Source of the DNA: a virus
IMG/VR virus record: IMGVR_UViG_3300042908_001089
Span: 1 to 55,042 of that record
Strand: one strand, 5' to 3'
DNA length: 55,042 bases
The translations under genes and the position numbers were made by a program. Positions 1 to 6,704 of the stretch are shown one piece after another (positions within the stretch are counted from its first letter, which is position 1; each line of letters opens with the position of its first letter). The notes beneath the pieces are model-generated. The model saw only the letters and a list, made by a program, of their open reading frames with translations, was not told where the DNA came from and made no database searches.

Positions 1-34
1 CCGTATTAAAGCTTACTAGCAAGCTTTAATACGG
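1..34. repeat. Perfect 14-bp inverted repeat (hairpin)
   Basis: Positions 1-14 (CCGTATTAAAGCTT) and 21-34 are exact reverse complements around a 6-nt loop. The hairpin runs straight into the first GGTAACCCA repeats. It could be a terminator for a gene left of the window, a cruciform, or part of the attachment region. No T-run follows, so terminator function is not clear. Confidence 0.7.
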
Positions 35-53
35 TAACCCAAACGGTAACCCA
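33..53. repeat. Left paired GGTAACCCA repeats (candidate integrase arm sites)
   Basis: Two copies of GGTAACCCA separated by AAC. The identical 21-bp block recurs at 328-348 on the other side of the tRNA-derived core. Paired short repeats flanking a core next to an integrase gene match the arm-site layout of lambda-type attP. The binding role is inference. Confidence 0.5.
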
Positions 54-82
54 TAACTTAAACAGTTTGTAACATTTTTCAT

Positions 83-210
83 AAGTCTATATAAGAAAAG
101 AACTTGCGTTAGTAAAATGAACGTCAACAACTTGCCTCTGGAGCAGTTCGTCTAGGTTCGAATCCTAGTTCCCCAGTTTTATCTAACGCAAATCTTTTCT
201 TTTCTTATAC
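83..210. other. Putative attP: tRNA-Gln 3' half inside an inverted repeat
   Basis: Positions 136-176 read as the 3' half of tRNA-Gln. The anticodon loop CTCTGGA (136-142) has CUG at 138-140. A normal short variable loop follows, then T-stem CTAGG (152-156) and CCTAG (164-168) around TTCGAAT, then acceptor strand TTCCCCA and discriminator G176. The matching 5' half (TGGGGAA, D-arm) is absent. About 88-117 and 177-208 form an imperfect inverted repeat around it. Phage integrases often use tRNA 3' ends, and the recombinase gene lies about 190 bp away. Because the tRNA half has no 5' half attached, this looks like an unintegrated attP rather than an attL with a restored tRNA. Confidence 0.72.
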
Positions 211-327
211 CTTTAAACCCCTTTAAAACAAGCGTTTAACTCACATTCGATAGTCTTTAAACAAAACCTTGGCATTACCCTTTAGAAGTCCCATAATAGC
301 CATTAAGGGACAAGATTACCCCAGTAA

Positions 328-348
328 GGTAACCCAAACGGTAACCCA
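328..348. repeat. Right paired GGTAACCCA repeats (candidate integrase arm sites)
   Basis: Exact copy of the block at 33-53, lying just before the ATG at 362. If the recombinase began at the upstream TTG (269), this block would be coding. With the ATG start it is leader DNA, which fits a binding site better. Confidence 0.5.
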
Positions 349-361
349 AAGAGATGTAATA

Positions 362-1600
362 ATGGCATACATAGAACGAGTAATAAAGGCTCGGTGGATA
401 TTAAAGGGGAAAAGAGTACTGGCTAACACTCCGGGGGCAAAGAAGGTCTTAGAAAAGTCTCCGTTTTACTGCCTTGTTATTTGTTTACCTGGTCAAACAA
501 AACAGAAACGTATTTTAAAAGGTATTACTTCTAAAGAAGCAGCTTACCTTTATCTGCAACGGTATAACAAACAACAAGAAAACAAAAGTCTTGGTCTTCC
601 CTCTTTAAGGCCTGACTCTGAACACCATAAGATTGAAGCTTTGCTTGAATTATTTCTTAAAGGGTTTAAACGCGAGAGTCGAAGTGAGAAGCATGTCAAG
701 GCTGTAGGCTACCTGTTAAAAGATTTCTTTCGCCATCCTTCCTTCACCTTTCTTTCAGAGATCAACACTAATAAAGTTTTTGATTTATTAGATAAAAAAG
801 AATCAAAAACCGGAAATATTTGGTCGGCCACAACGAAGAATAAGTGTAGAAGATACTTGCAACTATTTGGGCAATGGTGCAAGAAAGAAGGTTGTTGGTT
901 AAAGAACAAGTTTAAAGCTATAGAAAGCTTTCGCGGGATAAAGGTAAAGGCTCGCAGACCTTTAACTATACTTCAAATCAAAAAGCTCATTCGAGCCACT
1001 ACCCTCCGACCTTTTTTTCAACGCAGTAGGACAGGTAAACTTCTTGGTAGAAGCTTTACTCCTAAGTACACTACTTACTTAAAGAACAAATCCCGTTGTC
1101 GAGCCTTACTTTACTACTACTTGTTTACTAGTGTGTCTCGTATAGGAGCTGCTTTAACACTTACCCCTCAAGATTTAGAGCTAGATGGGCCTTACCCTTG
1201 TGCTAACTTTGCAGCAGACAAGGTAAAGAAACGAAAAATTTTATCTAAACCTATACCTGTTAGTATGGCAACGCTTTTAAAACGCTGGATTAAAGAGCAT
1301 AAGATTAAAGCTAAAAGTAAAATTTTTGATTTAGGAAGAACTTTAACCCGTGATTTTCATAAAGACTTAGCATTTGCAAATATACCTAGACGCTACCCTG
1401 ACGGAAGCAGTATAGACATTCACGCTTTAAAGACTTCCGCCATTAGTTTTTTAGGGCAGAACGGTGTAGAAGGAAAGCTGTTACAAGACATTGGAGAACA
1501 TGATCAATTGTCTACTACTCATTCCCACTACCTTAGATTGAAGCCGGAGCAATACCAAGGAGTGGCTACGCTCTTTGAAAGCAAATTGTTTAAGCTTTAA
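362..1600 (+). CDS. int: Tyrosine recombinase (phage integrase)
   Basis: Site-specific recombinase expected to integrate the phage at a tRNA-Gln gene; 412 aa from ATG 362. The C-terminal catalytic domain is recognisable. The first Arg is in SRIGA (codon 1139-1141), the box II region is HALKTS (His 1421, Lys 1430), GEH follows, and the nucleophile Tyr is in SHYLRL near 1529. Box II is normally HxxR, so the Lys in place of the second Arg is unusual. The N-terminal part resembles an arm-binding plus core-binding arrangement. I chose ATG 362, which has AAAGAG about 9 nt upstream; TTG 269 would add 31 residues, has no visible ribosome site and would cover the GGTAACCCA repeats. The gene ends 11 bp inside the convergent methyltransferase gene. 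Confidence 0.88.
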   Translation: MAYIERVIKARWILKGKRVLANTPGAKKVLEKSPFYCLVICLPGQTKQKRILKGITSKEAAYLYLQRYNKQQENKSLGLPSLRPDSEHHKIEALLELFLKGFKRESRSEKHVKAVGYLLKDFFRHPSFTFLSEINTNKVFDLLDKKESKTGNIWSATTKNKCRRYLQLFGQWCKKEGCWLKNKFKAIESFRGIKVKARRPLTILQIKKLIRATTLRPFFQRSRTGKLLGRSFTPKYTTYLKNKSRCRALLYYYLFTSVSRIGAALTLTPQDLELDGPYPCANFAADKVKKRKILSKPIPVSMATLLKRWIKEHKIKAKSKIFDLGRTLTRDFHKDLAFANIPRRYPDGSSIDIHALKTSAISFLGQNGVEGKLLQDIGEHDQLSTTHSHYLRLKPEQYQGVATLFESKLFKL

Positions 1601-2225
1601 CTTTTGTAATTTTGATTGTAGTTTGGCTTTCTGTTTTCCTACGGTCATCAAGAATTTCTAGATCGTTAAACCCATTTTTGTTTAAGACCTTATTCAAATA
1701 AGAAACCGGATATAACTTTTTATCTACAGTCCCTTCTATATCATTTGCAGAAGATATAAAAATAGAAGCAATGCAAATGGAATCGTTATGCATGATTAGA
1801 CTTAAATTCTTAATCAGATCAATTGTATCTTCGGGCTCTAAGTGAGTAATAACACTCCATAAACCTAAGTAGTCAAAAGTTAAGTTAGGGTAGTAATCTT
1901 TAAATTTAAAGTTTTCGTTTAGAGTTAAATGAATTGGTTTCTTAGCTCGTTCTTTAGCTGCGTCTAGTAAGTCTTTAGAAAGGTCTAATCCGTAGAAATG
2001 ATTATCATTAAGGTAAAGATGAGTTAAATACCCGCCTCTTAAGCATCCACACCCTATATCTAAAAAAGTATGATAAGGAAGAAGACCTTGAGCAAGGTAT
2101 GTATTGTATTGATACATAGCATTGCTTTCTTCTGCACCTCCAACTAAGTTCATAGGGGATATGTACCCCTCTTTGTTGTGAGTGCTAGTAGACCAATGTC
2201 TTTTATAAATTTTCCAAAAGCTCAT
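1590..2225 (-). CDS. Class I SAM-dependent methyltransferase
   Basis: 211 aa. The SAM-binding motif I is FLDIGCGCLRGG at about residues 54-65, followed by an acidic strand FYGLDLS and FDYLGLWSVITHLEP, the usual order in Rossmann-fold methyltransferases. No target-recognition domain is visible, so the substrate is unknown; DNA, protein or small molecule are all possible. It is the last gene of the minus-strand block, starts by ATGA overlap with the gene before it, and converges on the integrase with an 11-bp overlap. Confidence 0.8.
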   Translation of the reverse strand: MSFWKIYKRHWSTSTHNKEGYISPMNLVGGAEESNAMYQYNTYLAQGLLPYHTFLDIGCGCLRGGYLTHLYLNDNHFYGLDLSKDLLDAAKERAKKPIHLTLNENFKFKDYYPNLTFDYLGLWSVITHLEPEDTIDLIKNLSLIMHNDSICIASIFISSANDIEGTVDKKLYPVSYLNKVLNKNGFNDLEILDDRRKTESQTTIKITKVKA

Positions 2226-2581
2226 AATTTGTTTAACTTCAAAAAGGATTTTAAAATATTGTAGGTTCGTTCATCGGGGGTAGGTTCGGTTTGTAAAGTT
2301 GCAATTGGGGCGGAGGTTAAGGTCACGGTGTAGGATGGTAATTCTTCTTCTGTAGTTTGTTCTATGTTAGTAAGGGTAAGGTTTTTGTTTTCTACTTTCC
2401 ACAGAGCGTTTCCATTTTTGACCCATCCGTATTTCCAAAGATCAAACAAAGAGCGATAGTAAATTTTAACTTCAAGCGGGGTTCGGATTATCTCTGCAAG
2501 GGAGGTAAACATATCCGTTACCTTTGTTCCAGGTTGCAAGGTAACATCAGCTTTAAAGTAATCGCCAAGAGCTTCTTTCAT
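2222..2581 (-). CDS. Hypothetical protein, 119 aa
   Basis: I do not recognise this protein. It is soluble and acidic, with an aromatic middle (YYRSLFDLWKYGWVKNGNALW) and a Thr/Glu-rich tail. Its stop overlaps the methyltransferase start by 4 nt, so the two are probably translated together. No good ribosome site precedes the ATG at 2581. A 12-bp inverted repeat lies just upstream at 2591-2637. Confidence 0.6.
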   Translation of the reverse strand: MKEALGDYFKADVTLQPGTKVTDMFTSLAEIIRTPLEVKIYYRSLFDLWKYGWVKNGNALWKVENKNLTLTNIEQTTEEELPSYTVTLTSAPIATLQTEPTPDERTYNILKSFLKLNKL

Positions 2582-2590
2582 ATTAATACA

Positions 2591-2637
2591 TAAAGCTTTT
2601 AGATCAATCTTGTTTAAAGTTCAACCTAAAAGCTTTA
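2591..2637. repeat. 12-bp inverted repeat between minus-strand genes
   Basis: TAAAGCTTTTAG (2591-2602) and CTAAAAGCTTTA (2626-2637) are perfect complements with a 23-nt loop. It sits in the 69-bp gap between two minus-strand genes. It may be an attenuator, an mRNA-processing hairpin or an operator; nothing visible decides between them. Confidence 0.5.
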
Positions 2638-2650
2638 AGTCCTTATCTAA

Positions 2651-2860
2651 TTAACGACAAGATTTGCAAGACTTTGAAATTCTGTTACACCTCAAAGAAC
2701 GCTTCCTTGAGTGATTGCAAGTTTTTGTTTCTACCGTTTTAGTGATAGTAACTTCCTTGCTTACTGAAGAAGAACACCAACCTGAAATGCAAGACTTACC
2801 TTGAACTAAGTCTGCGGGTTCTCCTGCCATCAACGCCACCGAAATCAAAACTGAAATCAT
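2651..2860 (-). CDS. Small secreted Cys-rich protein
   Basis: 69 aa. The first 16 residues (MISVLISVALMAGEPA) look like a short signal peptide or membrane anchor. The rest is basic and carries seven Cys, including CISGWC and a C-terminal CNHS...C...CKSC cluster, which suggests disulfides or metal binding outside the cytoplasm. AAGGAG precedes the ATG at good spacing. It sits by the putative lysis genes, so a spanin-like or envelope role is possible but unproven. Confidence 0.6.
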   Translation of the reverse strand: MISVLISVALMAGEPADLVQGKSCISGWCSSSVSKEVTITKTVETKTCNHSRKRSLRCNRISKSCKSCR

Positions 2861-2891
2861 ACCTAACTCCTTTTACACGGCTGGGGTAAAG

Positions 2892-3242
2892 TTACCTTGT
2901 CACTCTTTCTTGAATGACTTGAATATAAGAAATAATTTTTTCCTCAGAGTTTGTTATTTTCTGTAAACAAGTTTCAATATTTTTTTGCACCTTTTCTATA
3001 TCTTCTAATCTTGTAAAAGTTGTTTTTTGAACGTCTATTAAATCTTGGCTTACTTTATTTGCAGTTTTTAAACTAGCTTCTACGCTTTTTAAAAATTCAA
3101 TATGCTTAGTAGTCACAGGAATTAAAATGTATTCGCCAAGCCATATAAGACTTTTGTATGAACACCACGCGAAAGCTAACAAAATAGACACAGGAAGGCC
3201 AACTGTTTCTAGAAAGGGCACCCACTCTTGTAAAGATTCCAC
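2892..3242 (-). CDS. One-helix membrane protein with coiled coil, holin-like paralog 1
   Basis: 116 aa from GTG 3242, with AAGGAG 6 nt upstream. One hydrophobic helix (about residues 14-42) follows a short N-terminal segment. A long amphipathic, probably coiled-coil tail follows. It is clearly related to the protein at 3892-4155: both have ETVGLP/EKIGLP before the helix, a W-rich helix end, then ILIPVTTKHIEFL/ILLPLTERHISFL. Small one-helix proteins beside a peptidase in phage late regions are often holins, but the class is inferred from position and topology only. Confidence 0.6.
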   Translation of the reverse strand: MESLQEWVPFLETVGLPVSILLAFAWCSYKSLIWLGEYILIPVTTKHIEFLKSVEASLKTANKVSQDLIDVQKTTFTRLEDIEKVQKNIETCLQKITNSEEKIISYIQVIQERVTR

Positions 3243-3244
3243 AA

Positions 3245-3565
3245 TCAGCTCCTTCGTCCAAATGGTCTTCTTAGTATTTTTTCTGCAAAGATCCTTGCAT
3301 CTTCCCTTATTGAAGGGTTATAAGATTTCCAATTAAGAAGATGGCCCCACACAAAATGACAATTACAAGGCCCTTCGCAAAGAGTTATTAAGTTATGGGG
3401 GCAAAGTTCTAAATCTTTGTCAAGGTGTACTGGGATACAATGATGTACTTCTAAATACTTTGTAATCCCGCATACCATGCAAGCAGGATGAAGTTTAATA
3501 AAATCGTTTCGTACTTTAGTCCAAGACCCGGATCGTTTGAACCGGGGCTTTTGATTATAATACAT
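3245..3565 (-). CDS. HNH endonuclease
   Basis: 106 aa. It has a first Cys pair CMVCG, the HNH core LEVHHCIPVHL with Asn in HNLITLC, and a second metal knuckle CEGPCNCHF. This is the standard layout of a zinc-supported HNH nuclease domain. It may help DNA packaging (HNH nucleases often accompany terminases) or be a free-standing homing nuclease. Its place between two paralogous membrane genes, far from the portal, fits a mobile insertion. The start overlaps the previous gene by 11 nt, implying coupled translation. Confidence 0.85.
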   Translation of the reverse strand: MYYNQKPRFKRSGSWTKVRNDFIKLHPACMVCGITKYLEVHHCIPVHLDKDLELCPHNLITLCEGPCNCHFVWGHLLNWKSYNPSIREDARIFAEKILRRPFGRRS

Positions 3566-3899
3566 TAATAATAAACTTTGTGATTAGTTTAACCACTATC
3601 AACAAAACTACACTACTAAATTGAACGGGAGCTTTTCCTTCTACATTCAAAACAGAAGTAGATAAATGGGTCTCAAGGTAATCTGCTGCTTGTTCTTCAG
3701 TTTCAATCGAGATATTGTTAGCTTGTTCGTAAGCTTCTAAAATTCGGTCAGGGCTGTTTAAGCTAATCTGCGAAAGAGCAAACCCTAAAAGATTCCATGA
3801 AGCTAAAATTACAGAATTCCAATCGTTAGCTTTACCTCTAAGGCGATCTACGATTACAAGAAGGGCATCAGTAGGTAAACTGTCAGGGTAATTAATCAT
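3555..3899 (-). CDS. Hypothetical protein with C-terminal membrane helix
   Basis: 114 aa. A soluble helical N-terminal part is followed by one hydrophobic C-terminal helix (SSVVLLIVVKLITKFIINVL, about residues 95-114), as in tail-anchored proteins. AAGGAG lies about 10 nt upstream of the ATG, and the start overlaps the end of the preceding gene. I do not recognise the family. Its place among the putative lysis genes allows an antiholin or lysis-accessory role, but there is no direct sign of one. Confidence 0.6.
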   Translation of the reverse strand: MINYPDSLPTDALLVIVDRLRGKANDWNSVILASWNLLGFALSQISLNSPDRILEAYEQANNISIETEEQAADYLETHLSTSVLNVEGKAPVQFSSVVLLIVVKLITKFIINVL

Positions 3900-4155
3900 T
3901 TAAAATATTCTCCTTAGGGTTTAAACAAACAATCTTTGTCACCATACGCTGTTGACACTCTGCAATTTTTTGAATTGCTGTATCAATTTGATCGAAATTT
4001 TTTTCTAGTTTGTCTAAGAAAGAAATGTGTCTTTCTGTTAAGGGCAAAAGAATATTTGAGCTTGCCCAGACAAAACTCTTCCACAACCCAATAAGCAATA
4101 AGACTAAAATAAAACCTGGCAAACCTATCTTTTCCAAGGTTGTAAACCAATCCAT
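3892..4155 (-). CDS. One-helix membrane protein, holin-like paralog 2
   Basis: 87 aa from ATG 4155, which has AAGGGG 8 nt upstream. The reading frame is open to 4359, but that extension overlaps the peptidase gene and lacks the shared family start. The order is MDWFTTLEKIGLP, one membrane helix, LLPLTERHISFLDKL, then a short coiled coil. It aligns with 2892-3242 and is probably a duplicate. It lies directly after the papain-like peptidase, consistent with a holin-endolysin pair, but lysis function is inferred from context. Confidence 0.62.
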   Translation of the reverse strand: MDWFTTLEKIGLPGFILVLLLIGLWKSFVWASSNILLPLTERHISFLDKLEKNFDQIDTAIQKIAECQQRMVTKIVCLNPKENILND

Positions 4156-4168
4156 AGGATACCCCTTA

Positions 4169-5173
4169 TTAAAAGTTCCAAGAAATCTTTTGTGCAGGGA
4201 AGCCTTGGAATTGAGATAGGGCGAACACTTCATCTCTACAGATGAAATCCATTTCTCTTTTCTTAATCCAAAACCCACCTTGAGGTTCGTTGTAATATCC
4301 TGCTGGGACTCCGTGAAGTGCTTTGCCCCAACTATTAAGAATGTAAAAAAGGTCTCCATGCTCAGGATGATCTAACCATCCAATGCAACACATTTGATGT
4401 CCCCATGAATCGTTTCTTCGTTGAACAACTCGTACTGGAGGAGTTCCAGAAACCTCGGGAGTCATAGGACTAAACCCAAACATAGAAGCACAAGTTAAAG
4501 GATAGTAGTTTCTTAAAGCAGCTTTTGCTTCTTCGGCTGTTCGTATTCTTGCGGTAGTTTTTACTAAGTGTTTGCGACTAAGCTCTAACCACTTAGAAGG
4601 AATAATGCTTCCTTTAGACCAATGTAACTCGGCTTCGGCTCCCCAAGTCAAACCATCTTTATCTACAGGCTGAGGTAAGCCTTCAAGATTAAAAGGAATT
4701 ACACCATCTTCAGCAATAGCTTTAGCTGCAGCAGAACCAAATGAACCTTCTCCATGGTTATCCATGTCTGCGTATAATCTAGATCGTCCGTAAGGTAACA
4801 ACCAAAACGGAAGAATGACTTGCTCAGGATCTTGTAAGCGATGAACTTCCACCGCGGATAAATACCATAAGGCTTGACCCAGCCCGTTACCTACGCAAGA
4901 GCCTGTTTGTTGGTGAAACACCGTAAAGTGTTTTCCTCCGTTAGCCTTTAAAGCAAAGTCCCATAAGAACGCTCGGTCTTTAGGTTCTTCTTCTCCTTCA
5001 ATAGCAAAGACTGGCATAGCTTTTTGATAGCTAGCGTCTTGTTCTTTTTGCTGTTCTGAACGCTGCTCAGGCGGAACCCAACCAAAGTTCCAATGGCTGT
5101 CTGCACCCATTATAGAAATGCGACCTCCAACACTTTTCAATTTGTCATACTCTTCGTTTGTATAAGAACTCAA
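4169..5173 (-). CDS. Papain-like (C1 family) cysteine peptidase
   Basis: 334 aa. The catalytic elements are GSC (Cys93), WGHQMCCIGW (His259) and ILNSWG (Asn280), in papain order and spacing. The segment before Cys93 is FHQQTGSC; by alignment, the position of the usual oxyanion Gln is His87, with Gln at 88 and 89, so the oxyanion hole may be altered. No signal peptide is seen. The start is TTG 5173 with AGGGG upstream, 1 nt after the previous stop. A C1 peptidase in a phage late block is unusual. It could be an endolysin cutting peptide cross-links, a virion-processing protease, or act on host protein. Confidence 0.85.
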   Translation of the reverse strand: MSSYTNEEYDKLKSVGGRISIMGADSHWNFGWVPPEQRSEQQKEQDASYQKAMPVFAIEGEEEPKDRAFLWDFALKANGGKHFTVFHQQTGSCVGNGLGQALWYLSAVEVHRLQDPEQVILPFWLLPYGRSRLYADMDNHGEGSFGSAAAKAIAEDGVIPFNLEGLPQPVDKDGLTWGAEAELHWSKGSIIPSKWLELSRKHLVKTTARIRTAEEAKAALRNYYPLTCASMFGFSPMTPEVSGTPPVRVVQRRNDSWGHQMCCIGWLDHPEHGDLFYILNSWGKALHGVPAGYYNEPQGGFWIKKREMDFICRDEVFALSQFQGFPAQKISWNF

Positions 5174-5174
5174 G

Positions 5175-5861
5175 TTATTCCCCTATTTTATCTAAGGTTG
5201 TTTTCATCTCACTAAATACAGAAAAGCATAAATCTCTGGTCTTTTGATCTAAAGCTTGATTGGCAAGCCGAGGCAAAGTTTCATCCATGTATAGATTTAA
5301 ATCTGCTCGTAAATCTTTTAATCCGTTTTCTTCTAAAAGCTTAGATGAAATCTCTGATCCTTTTTTAAAAAGCTCACCAATGGTAAGAATGATAGGATCT
5401 TGACTTAAGGTCTGAAGCTGGGCAAAGAGCTTTTGTAATTGTTCTAATTGTTTTTTCTTGTTTGGGTTTTGATCTTTTTGATAAAAAGGTTTAAATCGTT
5501 TTTCTAATACTGTAGGTTCTACAGGTACAGGTATAGGAGTCGGAACAAAATCATTAGGCTCAATAGTTATAACGCAAAGAGAAGCAGGGGTTGGCTTGCC
5601 GTCTTTAGCTGTCCAAGCTAGAACGCGATACTTACCTGGGTTTAAGGTAAAGAGTATTGCGGTCTTTTTATCTTTGAGCAAATCAAAGGGAAGAAACTGG
5701 ATGCCAGGATCAATAATATACCATTCTACGTCAGATGCAGATTTAGAATTAATCTGAACAAAATCGCCTACTTTAGCCTTTACCTCTTTAGGTAAGTCTA
5801 GATCTAAACCAAAAGCAAAGAGGGGGAACAAGCCTATTAAAACCAAGGAAAAAAGTTTCAT
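5175..5861 (-). CDS. Secreted Ig-like domain protein (planctomycete type)
   Basis: 228 aa from ATG 5861, which has AAAGGAG at ideal spacing; the frame is open to 5912 without a good site. A clear signal peptide (MKLFSLVLIGLFPLFAFG) is followed by an Ig-like beta domain (about residues 20-105) with VKAKVGDFVQI, a WYIIDPGI segment and PGKYRVLAWTA. A Pro-rich linker (VPTPIPVPVEPT) leads to a helical C-terminal half. I recall this Ig-like pattern from secreted proteins of Gemmataceae planctomycetes; this is memory, not a search. It is translationally linked to the peptidase, so the two may act together in the envelope. Confidence 0.65.
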   Translation of the reverse strand: MKLFSLVLIGLFPLFAFGLDLDLPKEVKAKVGDFVQINSKSASDVEWYIIDPGIQFLPFDLLKDKKTAILFTLNPGKYRVLAWTAKDGKPTPASLCVITIEPNDFVPTPIPVPVEPTVLEKRFKPFYQKDQNPNKKKQLEQLQKLFAQLQTLSQDPIILTIGELFKKGSEISSKLLEENGLKDLRADLNLYMDETLPRLANQALDQKTRDLCFSVFSEMKTTLDKIGE

Positions 5862-5925
5862 AAGTCTCTCCTTTAGAAAGCTTATGCTAAACGAACCTTT
5901 GATTTTACTCAACTAGGGCAACAGA

Positions 5926-6135
5926 CTATGTAGGTGTTACTTTTTCAATGTGTTCTTGAATTAATTCTGTAAGGTCTTTAAATATACTTCCAAGCTCTGA
6001 GTCTACTTCAATCATGATATTATGATGAACTTCTTGACCTTCTACTAAGTAAGATGTGTCAATGTTATAGCTTGGCTTAAGTTCTCCATTATGACCGTAA
6101 GGAAATTGCAATACTGTCAAATAGTTTATTGCCAT
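5926..6135 (-). CDS. Hypothetical small acidic protein
   Basis: 69 aa from ATG 6135 (MAINYLTVLQ), which has CAGGA 7 nt upstream. An ATG at 6150 is possible, but there AAGG touches the start codon. The protein is acidic, with no membrane helix or known motif. It directly follows the DUF4376-like gene, so a small tail-fibre accessory role is possible. Confidence 0.55.
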   Translation of the reverse strand: MAINYLTVLQFPYGHNGELKPSYNIDTSYLVEGQEVHHNIMIEVDSELGSIFKDLTELIQEHIEKVTPT

Positions 6136-6152
6136 ATCGTAATCCTGCATCC

Positions 6153-6695
6153 TTATATAATTTCGTTTACTTCTTCTATGGTTGTTGCTGTTTCTACATC
6201 TCTTCGTTTTGCTGCAAAATCTTCTGACATCTGCGATCTTGATGCACCATATCTTAGTAGCAAAAGAGTCATTTCATCTATAGTTGAAAAATTAACTACA
6301 GAATTATTCATGGCTATAATTGACGGAATAGGAAGACCCATCGCTGCTGCTTCTTTAGCCAAAGAAAATACCCCTACCAATAAGGCCACATCAGAAGAAG
6401 CAATACCTAAGTTAAAACCTTGGCCAGAGTCCCAACCAGTTTTTTCTACGGATGTCCATTCACTGTTTAGTTCTTGTATCTTTCTTGCTTTAGCTTGTGA
6501 TAGCTCATCGGGTGCAGCATCTGGAATGTAATTCCATGCTTTATCAATTAAGCCAGTAATAAGCAGACCTTCTGACGAGTTAAGGTCTACAGGCATTTTT
6601 ATGTTTTTACTTACATTGTTTTCATCTGTGGCCATCAGCGTAAACTGATAATTATCATCACTAACGATTGCATTCAAACTAATATGAGTAAGCAT
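6153..6695 (-). CDS. Tail-fibre accessory protein with DUF4376-like domain
   Basis: 180 aa. The C-terminal 110 residues follow a pattern I know from DUF4376 proteins of phage tail-fibre loci: AKARKIQELNSEW start, GFNLGIASSDVALLVGV, NNSVVNFSTIDEMTLLL, and a final helix ending TIEEVNEI. The N-terminal 70 residues are probably a small beta domain. Such proteins are encoded with collar or fibre genes and may help fibre assembly. The next upstream gene is a collar-domain protein. Confidence 0.65.
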   Translation of the reverse strand: MLTHISLNAIVSDDNYQFTLMATDENNVSKNIKMPVDLNSSEGLLITGLIDKAWNYIPDAAPDELSQAKARKIQELNSEWTSVEKTGWDSGQGFNLGIASSDVALLVGVFSLAKEAAAMGLPIPSIIAMNNSVVNFSTIDEMTLLLLRYGASRSQMSEDFAAKRRDVETATTIEEVNEII

Positions 6696-6704
6696 GATTT
6701 TTTC

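Noticed and set aside
118-176. A complete tRNA gene near the left end
   Set aside because: Only the 3' half is present; no TGGGGAA acceptor strand or D-arm lies upstream, so it was treated as an attachment core.
4156-4359. Longer start for holin-like paralog 2
   Set aside because: The extension overlaps the peptidase gene and is not shared by paralog 1; ATG 4155 has AAGGGG.
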